Part shown: piece after piece, positions 19,190 through 29,682 of the stretch
How positions within the stretch are numbered: position 1 is the first letter of the stretch
Layout: the number at the start of each line of letters is the position of its first letter
Assembly: GCF_012847335.1 (NCBI RefSeq)
Contig: NZ_JABBDX010000006.1
Coordinates: 1-64,000 of the forward strand
Direction: 5' to 3'
DNA length: 64,000 bases
Source of the DNA: Psychrobacter sp. MF31
GTDB lineage: Bacteria > Pseudomonadota > Gammaproteobacteria > Pseudomonadales > Moraxellaceae
Position numbers and translations under genes: made by a program
The notes under the pieces: generated by a model
What the model saw: only the letters and a program-made list of their open reading frames with translations
Told to the model about the DNA's origin: nothing
Databases searched by the model: none

Positions 19190-21223
19190 CTAGCGATTGC
19201 CAAGCAGCGCTCGGATATTGGCTAAATATTCATCGGCGACTTTTTCAGGGTCTTTTTGCGCGCTTTTCTTTTTGGCTTTGGCAGGCCAATCGATATGGTC
19301 ATCGGGCAACTCTTCTAAAAACCGTGACTCGGATGTCGTTCGCATTTGACCACCAGCGCGGCGCTGAGCAGCAAGGGTGAGGGTCAGCTCTTGACGGGCG
19401 CGGGTGATGCCCACATACATCAAGCGCCGTTCTTCTTCGACTGTCTCGCCGATGATGGAATTGCGGTGCGGCAGCATTTCCTCTTCAAGCCCCATGATAT
19501 AAACAAAGTTAAATTCAAGACCTTTTGCCGCGTGCAAGGTCATCAAATTGACCTTATTGGTATTTTCTTCTTCTTGCTGCTGCTCAAGCATATCAAGGAG
19601 CACCAATTTGCGGATAACGTTGTCGATGGTTTTGTCGTCCTCGTCCTCAGCGCGGTTAATCAGCGCTTGAATACTGGCGTAAAGGGTGTCGATGTTGTCC
19701 AAGCGGTTTTTTTCTTGCTGCGGCGTTTTGGCGTCTGCTCGGACAAAATCAATATAGCCCGTTTCATCAATCATTTGCCGAACGAGGGGCACAGGATCAG
19801 CGTGACCGTCAAGCTCGCGGGTATAATGCTCGATAAAATCGCCAAATTCTTTAAGCGTGCTAAAAGCTTTGCTTGGCAACACATGCGAAAGCCCCGAATG
19901 ACTGCAAGCAGCAAGCAGGGAGATGCTATGCTCTTGGGCAAACAGTCCCAATTTTTCAAGCGTTGCAGGTCCCATTCCGCGCTTTGGCGTATTAATAATC
20001 CGTAAAAAGGCACTGTCGTCCTCAGGGTTTAAAATCAGTCGCAAATAGCCCATGATGTCTTTGATTTCACTTTTGGCAAAAAACGACTGACCGCCCGACA
20101 ATTTATACGGCACTTGCAATTGCCGAAGCTGAGCTTCTAGCATTCGCGCTTGAAAGTTGCTTCGGTAAAGTACGGCATAATCTTCCCATTCTTTGCCATA
20201 ACGCAATTTATGAGTGACGATTTCTTTTGCCACGCGCTCGGCTTCGTCATCGTCATTTCGGCAATTGATGATGCGGATTTTTTCGCCATGACCTTTATCT
20301 GACCACAGTTTTTTCTCAAATAAATGCTCGTTATTGGTAATCACCGCGTTGGCAGCGGTCAAAATGCGGTTGGTTGAGCGGTAATTTTGCTCAAGTTTAA
20401 TGACTTTGAGTTTCGGAAAATCTTCTTTTAACAGCGCCATATTTTCAGGTTTTGCCCCGCGCCAAGCATAAATCGACTGGTCATCATCGCCAACGACGGT
20501 AAAGCGACCTTGAACGCCAACCAAGTTTTTAATCATTTCATACTGAGCGGTGTTGGTATCTTGGTATTCATCCACCAACAAATAGCGGATTCGGTTTTGC
20601 CATTTGTCCCGAAGCTCACGATTTTCGCGTAAAATTTTGGTCGGCAAAACGATCAAATCATCAAAATCAACGGCGTTATAAGCCCGCAAATTGCGCTCAT
20701 ATAACGCATAAAGCGTCGCAAAAATCATATCCTCAGGGTCGGTTAAAGTTTCCGCTGCTTGCGCAGGTTCGATCAAATCGTTTTTCCAATCTGAGATCAT
20801 TTTAATGGCTTTGCCGACCAGCTCGCGGCTTTCTGCGCCCGATAAGTTATCGCGCATCATCAGCTCCATCAACAGCCGCTTGCTGTCATCGCTGTCCATG
20901 ATAGTAAAATTGCCTTTCAGCGGCGTGTGCAACAGCTCATAGCGCAAAAATTGCAGCCCAAATTGGTGAAAGGTCGACACGGTCAAGCCGCGCATTTTAT
21001 CGCTTGATAACAGCTTGCCAACGCGAGCTTTCATTTCGCGAGCGGCTTTGTTGGTAAAGGTCACCGCCGTGATTCGCTCCGCCGGAATGTTGCAATCTTC
21101 AATCAAATGGGCAATTTTTTTGGTGATGACTGAGGTTTTGCCTGAGCCCGCGCCGGCAAGCACGAGCAGAGGTCCTGAAACGTAAAGCATCGCTTCTTTT
21201 TGTTTAGGATTGAGTTGACTCAT
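19190..21223 (-). CDS. rep: ATP-dependent DNA helicase Rep
   Basis: A 677-residue superfamily 1A 3'-5' helicase that clears proteins from DNA ahead of the replisome (E. coli Rep 673). It shows Walker A LAGAGSGKT near residue 25, motif Ia TFTNKAAREMK, motif II VDEYQDTN, motif III VVGDDDQSIYAWRGA, motif IV EQNYRST, motif V NLMTLHAAKGLEF and motif VI YVGITRARQ. The start at 21223 (MSQLNPKQKEAM) fits the family; the open frame continues 53 codons further upstream without similarity. The NLMTLHAAKG and ALLGNR-type tail favour Rep over UvrD. Confidence 0.95.
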   Translation of the reverse strand: MSQLNPKQKEAMLYVSGPLLVLAGAGSGKTSVITKKIAHLIEDCNIPAERITAVTFTNKAAREMKARVGKLLSSDKMRGLTVSTFHQFGLQFLRYELLHTPLKGNFTIMDSDDSKRLLMELMMRDNLSGAESRELVGKAIKMISDWKNDLIEPAQAAETLTDPEDMIFATLYALYERNLRAYNAVDFDDLIVLPTKILRENRELRDKWQNRIRYLLVDEYQDTNTAQYEMIKNLVGVQGRFTVVGDDDQSIYAWRGAKPENMALLKEDFPKLKVIKLEQNYRSTNRILTAANAVITNNEHLFEKKLWSDKGHGEKIRIINCRNDDDEAERVAKEIVTHKLRYGKEWEDYAVLYRSNFQARMLEAQLRQLQVPYKLSGGQSFFAKSEIKDIMGYLRLILNPEDDSAFLRIINTPKRGMGPATLEKLGLFAQEHSISLLAACSHSGLSHVLPSKAFSTLKEFGDFIEHYTRELDGHADPVPLVRQMIDETGYIDFVRADAKTPQQEKNRLDNIDTLYASIQALINRAEDEDDKTIDNVIRKLVLLDMLEQQQEEENTNKVNLMTLHAAKGLEFNFVYIMGLEEEMLPHRNSIIGETVEEERRLMYVGITRARQELTLTLAAQRRAGGQMRTTSESRFLEELPDDHIDWPAKAKKKSAQKDPEKVADEYLANIRALLGNR

Positions 21224-21430
21224 AACGTTTTTCCGTTTTTGCAAAAAAGCCAACTTAAGCAAAGTGAAATCGTCACCTTGCCAAGCAGCGTTAAAATAAA
21301 TAATTGGTAATAAAATAGATGGGTTAGCGGTCGCTTTGATGGCTATTATAAAGCAAAACGGCGAGGTTTTGCGCGCTTGCACGCGGTAGTTTTTGATGGC
21401 AAGTTTTCAAGAGAAGTAGGTTGATAAAAT

Positions 21431-21461
21431 AAAAAACGCCAATTTTAACATTGACGTTTTT
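21431..21461 (-). terminator. Terminator after hemB
   Basis: AAAACGCCAA pairs with TTGACGTTTT (one G:T) around an eight-base loop, with a T run on the minus strand. It lies about 35 bases after the hemB stop. Confidence 0.6.
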
Positions 21462-21493
21462 ATTGAAAGTTATATTTTAAACGCTTTGCAAAA

Positions 21494-22531
<1,038 letters not shown>

Positions 22532-22580
22532 TTAAGCGATAAAAATAAAACTACTATACTAAAAATAGGGTCTTAAAAGC

Positions 22581-22612
22581 AAAAAGCCCCACCAGTTGGG
22601 CAGGGCTTTTTT
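22581..22612 (-). terminator. Terminator of the RND efflux operon
   Basis: A stem-loop formed by AAAAAGCCC and GGGCTTTTTT with an inner CCA/TGG helix. The minus strand carries a T run after the stem. It lies 16 bases after the stop of the outer-membrane channel gene. Confidence 0.7.
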
Positions 22613-22627
22613 AAAGGTTTTACAAGA

Positions 22628-24412
22628 TTATTTCTCAACAATCGGGGTCACGGGCGCTTGCTCAACCGGCGTTTCTTGAGTAACGACGCCAACGGTCGCG
22701 TCAGGCTTGCCGTCTTTGGTGACATCAACGATCGCTTTTGGTTCAAACTCAGCTTTGGCAGGCAATTTGGCTTGCTTGATGGCGACCGCTTCAGGAAGCG
22801 TTGCCACGCGAGCAGAGCTTGCAGCGTCCACGGCGTAAGCGGCTTTTGCTTCAGCGCTGCCATTACCGCGATTTTGATTGCCAATTTGCGCAAGGTTAGT
22901 ATATTGCGATACCGGAATCACTTTTGGAATATCAAGGTTCGCCCCACCGCCAAGCGCTTGATAAAGCTCAATTTGGCTGATGATTTTTTGAAGTTCCAAA
23001 TTTAAAATGCCTTGCTGCGTTGAAAACAGCGAGCGCTGAGCATCAAGAACGTCCAAATAGTTGGCGATACCGGCTTTAAATCTGGCATCAGCGATTTGAT
23101 ACGTCTGCTCAAAGTTATCTTGCAATCGGTACTGGGCATTGAGCTGCTCGCCTAAAGTTGCGCGATTGGCAAGAACGTCTGAGACCTCTTTAAACGCCGT
23201 TTGGATCGATCTTTCATAAGTGGTGAGCGCTTGCTGACGCTCAACTTGCGCCACTTCATAGTTGGCGTTCAATCTGCCACCATCAAAAATTGGCACGCTT
23301 AAGTTAGGACCAATCGACCAGCCAAATGCGCCACTTTTGAACAAATCGCTCAAGCTTGAGCTGCTCACACCAACGCTGCTGGCAAGGCTGATGGTTGGGT
23401 AGTAGTTGGCGCGCGCCACATCGATATTGGCGCCGGCGGCTTTTAAATTGTACTCCGCTTGCAAAATGTCGGGGCGGAAGCGCAAAAGCTCACTTGGCAG
23501 TCCTGCACTAAAGATTTTTTGGTTGGTGATGTTGCTGACCGCAGGCATTGGCATCAAATTACTAGGAATCGGGGCGCCAATCAAATACTGCAAGGCATTT
23601 TTAGCGGTTAAAATGCTGCTTTGCGCTTGTAGTACTGCCAATCGCGCGTTTTCAAGAGACGCACTTGCTTGCAAAGAGGGCAGTTTAGGATCAATCCCAG
23701 CTTCAAAGCGTTTATTGGCAATAAATAACGAGCGCTCACGGCTCTCAACGGTGGCTTCTGCCAGTTTTAATTGCGCCAAGCTATAGCTTAAATTGGCGTA
23801 ACTTTGAGCGATGTTACTGATCAAGCTGATTTGGGTGGCATCTTTTGCGGCGGTGGTCGCCAAAAAGTTTTGCAAGGCTTGATCTTTTAAGCTTGCAATT
23901 TTGCCCCAAAAATCAAGCTCATAGCTTGAAAGCCCTAAATTGACATTATAGCCAGTACCAGTTGAAGCCCCTCCTAATGAATTTGCACGCCGAGAGCGCG
24001 ATACGTCAGCGCTGCCATTGATGCTTGGCAAATCATTAATATCGGTGATTTGATATTGCGCTCGCGCTTTTTCGATAGCAAGGCTTGCGTTTTTAAAGTC
24101 CTTATTGTTATCAAGACCAAGCGCAATCAGCCCTTTTAAGCGCTCATCACTATAAAAGTTTTGCCAACGCTGCGCGGCAAGACTTGGCTCACCGGCGCGG
24201 CTGGTTGTTTCTTTGTCAAAGGCATCAAATGGCTTTTCAACCGGCAAGTTAGGCTCAGCAAGTACAGGGCTTCTGTCCGCCTTTGGGATGGTTTGGCACG
24301 CTGCCATCGTGAGCACAAGCGCACTTAATGCCAGCAGGCGACCGCCGTTTTTGATCCCAATTGCCGCAGCGTTTGGTGCAAAAGTTTGTAAAATCACGGG
24401 TCGAGAACTCAT
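22628..24412 (-). CDS. Outer-membrane efflux lipoprotein, OprM family
   Basis: A 594-residue outer-membrane factor forming the exit duct of the RND pump encoded upstream. It has a signal peptide with lipobox MAAC (about residue 39), so the N terminus is lipidated. Two OEP repeats follow, with typical elements such as RFEAGIDPKLPSLQASASLE, the LRFRPDILQAEYNLKAAGAN signature and FKAGIANYLDVLDAQRSL. The usual domain ends near GGGANLDIPK; about 110 further residues rich in A, K, V and P, absent from OprM (485), form a tail of unknown role. Its ATG overlaps the stop of the pump gene by four bases (ATGA), implying translational coupling. Confidence 0.9.
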   Translation of the reverse strand: MSSRPVILQTFAPNAAAIGIKNGGRLLALSALVLTMAACQTIPKADRSPVLAEPNLPVEKPFDAFDKETTSRAGEPSLAAQRWQNFYSDERLKGLIALGLDNNKDFKNASLAIEKARAQYQITDINDLPSINGSADVSRSRRANSLGGASTGTGYNVNLGLSSYELDFWGKIASLKDQALQNFLATTAAKDATQISLISNIAQSYANLSYSLAQLKLAEATVESRERSLFIANKRFEAGIDPKLPSLQASASLENARLAVLQAQSSILTAKNALQYLIGAPIPSNLMPMPAVSNITNQKIFSAGLPSELLRFRPDILQAEYNLKAAGANIDVARANYYPTISLASSVGVSSSSLSDLFKSGAFGWSIGPNLSVPIFDGGRLNANYEVAQVERQQALTTYERSIQTAFKEVSDVLANRATLGEQLNAQYRLQDNFEQTYQIADARFKAGIANYLDVLDAQRSLFSTQQGILNLELQKIISQIELYQALGGGANLDIPKVIPVSQYTNLAQIGNQNRGNGSAEAKAAYAVDAASSARVATLPEAVAIKQAKLPAKAEFEPKAIVDVTKDGKPDATVGVVTQETPVEQAPVTPIVEK

Positions 24413-27400
24413 TTTATATTGTCTCCAAGGCTTACAGGCTGATAACTGGTCGCAGGGGTGATGACAATATGCTCATCACTTGGCAAGCCTTTGTCAGTGT
24501 TGTTTGGGTGAATAGGCGCAGGATCGTTTGGCGTCCCATTGCCGCCGCCATCTTTTGGTGGGTTGCCATATTTGTGCGGGAACATCCCACGAACCCAAAT
24601 ATAAAACATCGGAATAAAGAAAATCCCTAAGAAGGTGGCGCTGATGACGCCGCCCAAAACGCTGGTGCCGATGGCGTTTTGGCTGCCAGAGCCGGCGCCA
24701 GTTGCCACAAATAATGGCACAACACCGATGCCAAAGGCAAGCGAGGTCATAATAATCGGGCGCAATCGTTGCCGAGCCGCCGTCATGACCGCCTCGCGAA
24801 GGCTGTAGCCTTCTTCTTGGTGCTCTTTGGCAAATTCGATAATCAAAATGGCGTTTTTGGCAGAAAGCCCAACCACGGTCAATAGCCCCACTTGTAAATA
24901 AACGTCGTTGGCAAAGTCGCGAAGCCACGTGAAAATCGCTGCTCCCAATACCCCAAGCGGAATAACAAGCAGCACTGAAAACGGAATCGACCAGCTTTCA
25001 TAAAGCGCAGCCAAGCATAAGAATACCACAAGAATCGAGATAGCATAGAGCATCGGTGCTTGAGCCCCTGATTTTTGCTCCTCAAGTGACAGCCCCGTCC
25101 ACTCAAAGCCGACGCCATCAGGAAGCTTAGCGACCATTTCTTCCATGGCATCCATTGCCACACCGGTACTTAATCCAGGAGCGGCGCTACCTTGAAGGTT
25201 CATTGACGGTAAGCTGTTATAGCGAGTCAGCCTTGGCGATCCGGATTGCCATTCGCTGTTTGAGAACGCATTAAACGGAATCATATTGCCGACATCGTTT
25301 CGAACGTACCATTTACCGATGTCCTCAGGATTGGTTCGGCTGCTTGGGATACCTTGGATAAAGACGCGTTTAATACGACCGCGATCAACGAAGTCATTGA
25401 TATATCCTGAGCCCCAAGCGGTTGAAATCACGCTATTGATGCTGGCAAGTGACAAGCCATAAGCGGCAGCTTGCTCTTGATTGATATTGACTTTAAGCTG
25501 CGGCGCATCTTCTTGACCGTTTGGTCTGACGCCGGTGACTTTGTCATTTTGAGCTGCCATACCAAGGAGCATATTTCGCGCTTCAAGCAGCCCATCATGA
25601 CCGACATTGCCCACATCTTGCAGCATCATATCAAAGCCACTGGCGTTACCAAGCTCGGTAATCGCAGGCGGAACAATAGCAAATACTTGAGCTTCGTTGA
25701 GCTGGGTCATAAAGTAACCCATCGCGCGACCTGCCACCGCTTGCGCGGTATTGTCATCGCCTTTGCGATTTTCCCAATCCGTTAAGCGAACAAACGCCAG
25801 CCCCATATTTTGACCTTGACCGGCAAAACTAAATCCGGCAACGGTAAATACGGATGCTATATTGTCTTTTTCTTGGGTGTTGTAATAGGTGTTAACTTTA
25901 TCAAGAACCGCTTGGGTCTCGTTGAGCGTGGCACCAGCTGGCAGTTGCACCAAGGTAAACATGATCCCTTGGTCTTCTTCAGGCAAAAACGAGCTTGGAA
26001 TGCGTAAAAAGATGACCGCCATAATGCCGATAATCGCAGCATAAGCAATCAAATACAGCCATTTAAACCGGATGCTTTTGCCAACAAAGTTTTCATACGA
26101 CCGGCTTAACCGGTAAAAGGTGCGGTTAAACCAACCAAAAAAGCCTTTTTGGTTGTCTTGATTGGCTTTGTCATGGCTTTTACTGCGTTTAAGGAGCGTC
26201 ACGCAAAGGGCAGGGGTGAAAATCAATGCCACAAGCGCTGACAATACCATGCTGGTAATCAACGTGATGGAGAACTGACGGTAAATCACCCCCGTTGAGC
26301 CGCCAAAAAATGCCATAGGAACGAAAACAGCAGACAAAATCAGCGCAATACCAATAACGATTTTACTGATTTCACCCATCGATTTAATGGTGGCATCTTT
26401 TACCGAAATATCGGGATTTTCTTCCAAAATCCGCTCGACGTTTTCGACCACCACAATCGCGTCATCGACCAGTAGCCCGATGGAAAGCACGAGCGCAAAC
26501 ATGGTTAAAACGTTAATACTAAATCCGGCAACATATAAAACCGCAAACGTTCCAAGCAATACCACAGGAACGGCAAGCGTTGGAATAATGGTCGCGCGCC
26601 AGTTTTGCAAAAAGATAAACATCACGATGAAAACAAGCACGATGGCTTCAATCAACGTATGAACCACTTGGTCAATTGATAAGCGAACAAACGGCGTGGT
26701 GTCATAAGGAACGACAGAAACCAGTCCTGCCGGAAAGTTCTGCTCAAGCTCTGCCATTCGCGCGCCAACAGCTTCACGAGTTTCTAAAGCGTTTGCCCCG
26801 CCTGCTAAGGAAATACCTAAACCTGCGGCTTCTTGACCGTTATATAACGACACGACGCTGTAGTTTTCTGAGCCAATTTCAACGTCAGCCACGTCTCCTA
26901 AACGAACTTGAGCGCCCGATTGGTCCGTTTTTAGCAAGATATTTCGAAACTCTTCTGGTGTTTGCAGATAGCTTTGGACAGTTACGGTTGCGTTAATGAC
27001 TTGCTGGTCGGTATCAGCAGGTGCTTGTCCCAATTGACCGGCGGAGATTTGCGCATTTTGAGCGCGAACGGCCTCGACCACGTCGGATGGCACCATGCTA
27101 TAGCTGCGAAGTTTGGCAGGATCAAGCCAAATGCGCATGGCATACGAGGAGCCAAACACTTGAACTTCACCAACGCCTTCAACGCGGCTTAACTGATCCA
27201 CAACGTTTGAGTTGATATAATCGGCGATATCGCTTTTGTCCATAGAGCCGTCTTCAGAAACGAACCCTTGAACCATTAAAAAGCTGCTTGAGGACTTGTT
27301 GACGTTAACGCCTTGGCGCTGAACCTCTTGCGGCAAAGCGCTCATCGCCGCTTGCAGTTTATTTTGAACCTGAACCTGAGCGGTATCAGGATCCGTACCG

Positions 27401-27687
27401 TTTTCAAAGGTTAAGGTGACGGATGCGCCGCCGTTTGATGAGCTTGATGAGGACATATACATGAGACCATCAAGACCTTTCATGCGCTGCTCGATAATCT
27501 GAACGACAGAGTCCTCAACGGTTTGCGCGTTGGCGCCCGGATAGCTTGCGCTCACCGAAATGGTGGGCGGAGCAATCCTTGGGTACTGTTCGATCGGCAA
27601 ATTGACGACCGAAATCACCCCAATGAGCATGACTAAAATCGCCATCACCCAAGCAAAAATAGGGCGATCAATAAAAAAACGTGACAT
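24409..27687 (-). CDS. RND multidrug efflux transporter (AcrB/MexB/AdeJ type)
   Basis: A 1092-residue HAE1-family proton-driven pump of the inner membrane. It has a first membrane helix starting MSRFFIDRPIFAWVMAI, two large periplasmic loops, TM4 with the proton-relay pair in LLVDDAIVVVENVER (about residues 406-407), and TM10 with the partner lysine in SAKNAILIIEFAKE. Substrate porter sequences match AcrB (PGANAQTVEDSVVQIIEQ). The C-terminal tail after the last helix is about 45 residues, rich in Gly, Pro and Asn, longer than in AcrB (1049). It starts 19 bases after the adaptor gene and overlaps the channel gene. Likely substrates are drugs, detergents and solvents, by homology. Confidence 0.95.
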   Translation of the reverse strand: MSRFFIDRPIFAWVMAILVMLIGVISVVNLPIEQYPRIAPPTISVSASYPGANAQTVEDSVVQIIEQRMKGLDGLMYMSSSSSSNGGASVTLTFENGTDPDTAQVQVQNKLQAAMSALPQEVQRQGVNVNKSSSSFLMVQGFVSEDGSMDKSDIADYINSNVVDQLSRVEGVGEVQVFGSSYAMRIWLDPAKLRSYSMVPSDVVEAVRAQNAQISAGQLGQAPADTDQQVINATVTVQSYLQTPEEFRNILLKTDQSGAQVRLGDVADVEIGSENYSVVSLYNGQEAAGLGISLAGGANALETREAVGARMAELEQNFPAGLVSVVPYDTTPFVRLSIDQVVHTLIEAIVLVFIVMFIFLQNWRATIIPTLAVPVVLLGTFAVLYVAGFSINVLTMFALVLSIGLLVDDAIVVVENVERILEENPDISVKDATIKSMGEISKIVIGIALILSAVFVPMAFFGGSTGVIYRQFSITLITSMVLSALVALIFTPALCVTLLKRSKSHDKANQDNQKGFFGWFNRTFYRLSRSYENFVGKSIRFKWLYLIAYAAIIGIMAVIFLRIPSSFLPEEDQGIMFTLVQLPAGATLNETQAVLDKVNTYYNTQEKDNIASVFTVAGFSFAGQGQNMGLAFVRLTDWENRKGDDNTAQAVAGRAMGYFMTQLNEAQVFAIVPPAITELGNASGFDMMLQDVGNVGHDGLLEARNMLLGMAAQNDKVTGVRPNGQEDAPQLKVNINQEQAAAYGLSLASINSVISTAWGSGYINDFVDRGRIKRVFIQGIPSSRTNPEDIGKWYVRNDVGNMIPFNAFSNSEWQSGSPRLTRYNSLPSMNLQGSAAPGLSTGVAMDAMEEMVAKLPDGVGFEWTGLSLEEQKSGAQAPMLYAISILVVFLCLAALYESWSIPFSVLLVIPLGVLGAAIFTWLRDFANDVYLQVGLLTVVGLSAKNAILIIEFAKEHQEEGYSLREAVMTAARQRLRPIIMTSLAFGIGVVPLFVATGAGSGSQNAIGTSVLGGVISATFLGIFFIPMFYIWVRGMFPHKYGNPPKDGGGNGTPNDPAPIHPNNTDKGLPSDEHIVITPATSYQPVSLGDNIK

Positions 27688-27706
27688 AGTATATTCCTAA
27701 GTCTTC

Positions 27707-29065
27707 CTATTTTGATTGGGAATCTTTTGATTGAGGGTTAGCTTTTGCTTGAGCTTCACGAGTGGCAGCTTCTTTTTGTGCAGGAGCTGTACTTGGGTCT
27801 TCAAGCGGTTTGACCACCACTTCTTGATCCGGTTTGACTTTTGCGCCGCCGATCACCACGACTTGATCGCCGTTATTAAGACCATCGGTGACCACCCATT
27901 TGCCATCATAAGTGCCATCGATGGTCACAGGGCGAACTTGGATTTTGTTGTTGGCATCAACGATATAGACTTGTGAATCACCTTTAGGTGTTCGCATGAC
28001 GGCGCTTTGTGGGATAAGGGCTGCATTTGGCACCACACTTTGGGTCAATCTTGCCGTTACATACATCCCTGGAAGCAGCACAGCATTACTGTTAGGGAAG
28101 ATGGCACGCAAGGTGACCGCGCCGGTTGCCTCATCGACTTTGGCTTCAGCAAGCGCAAGCTTTCCTTGAACTGGATAAACGGAGCCGTCTTCAAGCACAA
28201 GCTCAACTGAGTTAAGACCTTGCTGGGCTTTACCGCTAGACAACTGCTGGCGAAGCTTTAATAGCTCAGAGGACGATTGGCTAATATCCACATAAATGGG
28301 GTCAAGGCGCGAAATGGTCACCATTGGATTGGCTTGGCTTGCGCTGACCAACGTTCCGGCAGTCACAATTGAGCGGTCGGTGCGACCTGTGATTGGCGCG
28401 CGAACGATGGTTCGGTTTAGATCAAGCGTGCTGGCTTGAAGCCCAGATTTTGCCGTTTGAATCCCCGCTTTAGCACTTGCAATTCCCGCTTCAGATTGAC
28501 CAATTGCCGCGCGAGCGCTTTCAACCGCCGCTTGAGCCGTTCGGACTTGGGTTAAGGCTTGGTCATATTGCTGCTTTGAGATGGCATCAATATCAATCAA
28601 ACCTTTTAAACGATTTAAATCATTTTGCGCTTGGGCAAGTGATGCTTGCTGACTTGCCAGCTCCGCTTTGGCATTGGCGTTATTTGCCAGCGCCGTTTGA
28701 TAATTGGCTTGAGCTTGCTCAATGGCTGCCTGACCACTGGTAATTGAGGACGTATAATTGTCCGTATTAATTCGATAAAGTGGCTGACCTTTTTTGACAT
28801 TGCTGCCTTCACGGAACAACACCTCATCGATAATGCCATTCACTTGCGGTCGAACATCCGCTGTTTGATAAGCGGTGGTTCGCCCTGAAAACGTCTGAAC
28901 TTGCGGCACCATGCCAAGGGTGACTGTTTGAACGTTGACCACCGCCGGTGGCATTTGCTGCTGGGCTGCCGCCGCCTCAGCGCCATCCTCTTTTTTGTCA
29001 CAGCCAACCAATGCGGCGCTTGATAATACAGTGGCAATTATAAGCGCAAGATAAGAGTGCTTCAT
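27707..29065 (-). CDS. RND efflux periplasmic adaptor lipoprotein (AcrA/MexA/AdeI type)
   Basis: A 452-residue membrane fusion protein that joins the pump to the channel. It has a signal peptide with lipobox LVGC near residue 22, giving a lipidated N terminus. It shows the lipoyl half-motifs (TADVRPQVNGIIDEVLFREG and RAPITGRTDRSIV), an alpha-hairpin rich in A and Q, and the beta-barrel and membrane-proximal domains (LLPGMYVTARL, AVMRTPKGDSQVYIVD). ATG 29065 is preceded by GAGGA; a TTG just upstream is less likely. It is the first gene of the adaptor-pump-channel operon. No regulator gene is adjacent. Confidence 0.93.
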   Translation of the reverse strand: MKHSYLALIIATVLSSAALVGCDKKEDGAEAAAAQQQMPPAVVNVQTVTLGMVPQVQTFSGRTTAYQTADVRPQVNGIIDEVLFREGSNVKKGQPLYRINTDNYTSSITSGQAAIEQAQANYQTALANNANAKAELASQQASLAQAQNDLNRLKGLIDIDAISKQQYDQALTQVRTAQAAVESARAAIGQSEAGIASAKAGIQTAKSGLQASTLDLNRTIVRAPITGRTDRSIVTAGTLVSASQANPMVTISRLDPIYVDISQSSSELLKLRQQLSSGKAQQGLNSVELVLEDGSVYPVQGKLALAEAKVDEATGAVTLRAIFPNSNAVLLPGMYVTARLTQSVVPNAALIPQSAVMRTPKGDSQVYIVDANNKIQVRPVTIDGTYDGKWVVTDGLNNGDQVVVIGGAKVKPDQEVVVKPLEDPSTAPAQKEAATREAQAKANPQSKDSQSK

Positions 29066-29682
29066 CAATGTCCTCGGCGAGAAAAAAATAAAAAATCGAA
29101 ACGAAAAGGGGAGTCAATCATCTTAGAATCATTCATCAATCAAATAGGAAAACGACCCAAAAAATTTTATAGCCGCCCGTTATTTCTAAGCTTGTTCAGT
29201 CATCAAAGCTCATTGAATAATCCGGAATCCATCAGGGCTGCTAAAAATCGGCTAGGTAAATGTAATTCAATCAATTATTATAAACTATAGGGATAACCCC
29301 ACAGTCAAGCTGAAAATCCTGTTGAAGCGGAACGTTGATAGCGCATTGAAAGTCTGCTCAGCAAAAAAACATCGCAATTACAAGCATTACATGAAAAAAC
29401 GCTCAAGAAACTTTACCAAGATTGCGCGCTGTTAAATTGTTAAGAATTGTTATATTAAACGGTTTGGCACAAAATTTTGCCGAAAAACCGCTTAAAATCA
29501 GCACTGCTAAGATTTTCTTAAAATAAGCAAGCGTAAATTGTTATCGCTATCGTTTAGCTTGCTTTGATTGGCAATTAGGAAAAATTAACAGCGCAAAAAA
29601 AGACCGCTTGTAATAAGCGGTCTTTATAAAAAAGTATAAAAGCGGATAGTGCCATCTTATTTGATTAGATGAGATGGCTTAG
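29066..29682. other. 617-base intergenic region between ispB and the RND operon
   Basis: No coding frame here is credible. It should hold the RND operon promoter, read on the minus strand. The best pair is TTGACT (29303-29308) with TATAAT (29277-29282), but the 20-base spacing is too long for confidence. The left end holds the ispB terminator at 29592-29626. The rest is A+T-rich without repeats I could detect. Confidence 0.6.
29592..29626 (-). terminator. Candidate terminator in the ispB-RND interval, minus-strand polarity
   Basis: AAAGACCGCTT (29600-29610) pairs perfectly with AAGCGGTCTTT (29616-29626) around GTAAT. The A run 29596-29602 becomes a T run on the minus strand. It lies about 57 bases after the ispB stop. 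Confidence 0.8.

Noticed and set aside
19346-20005. A 219-codon open frame on the plus strand
   Set aside because: It is antisense to rep, which has all helicase motifs; no start signal or recognisable product.
29277-29308. TTGACT and TATAAT upstream of the RND efflux operon
   Set aside because: The 20-base spacing is too long for a sigma-70 promoter, so it is mentioned only in the intergenic entry.
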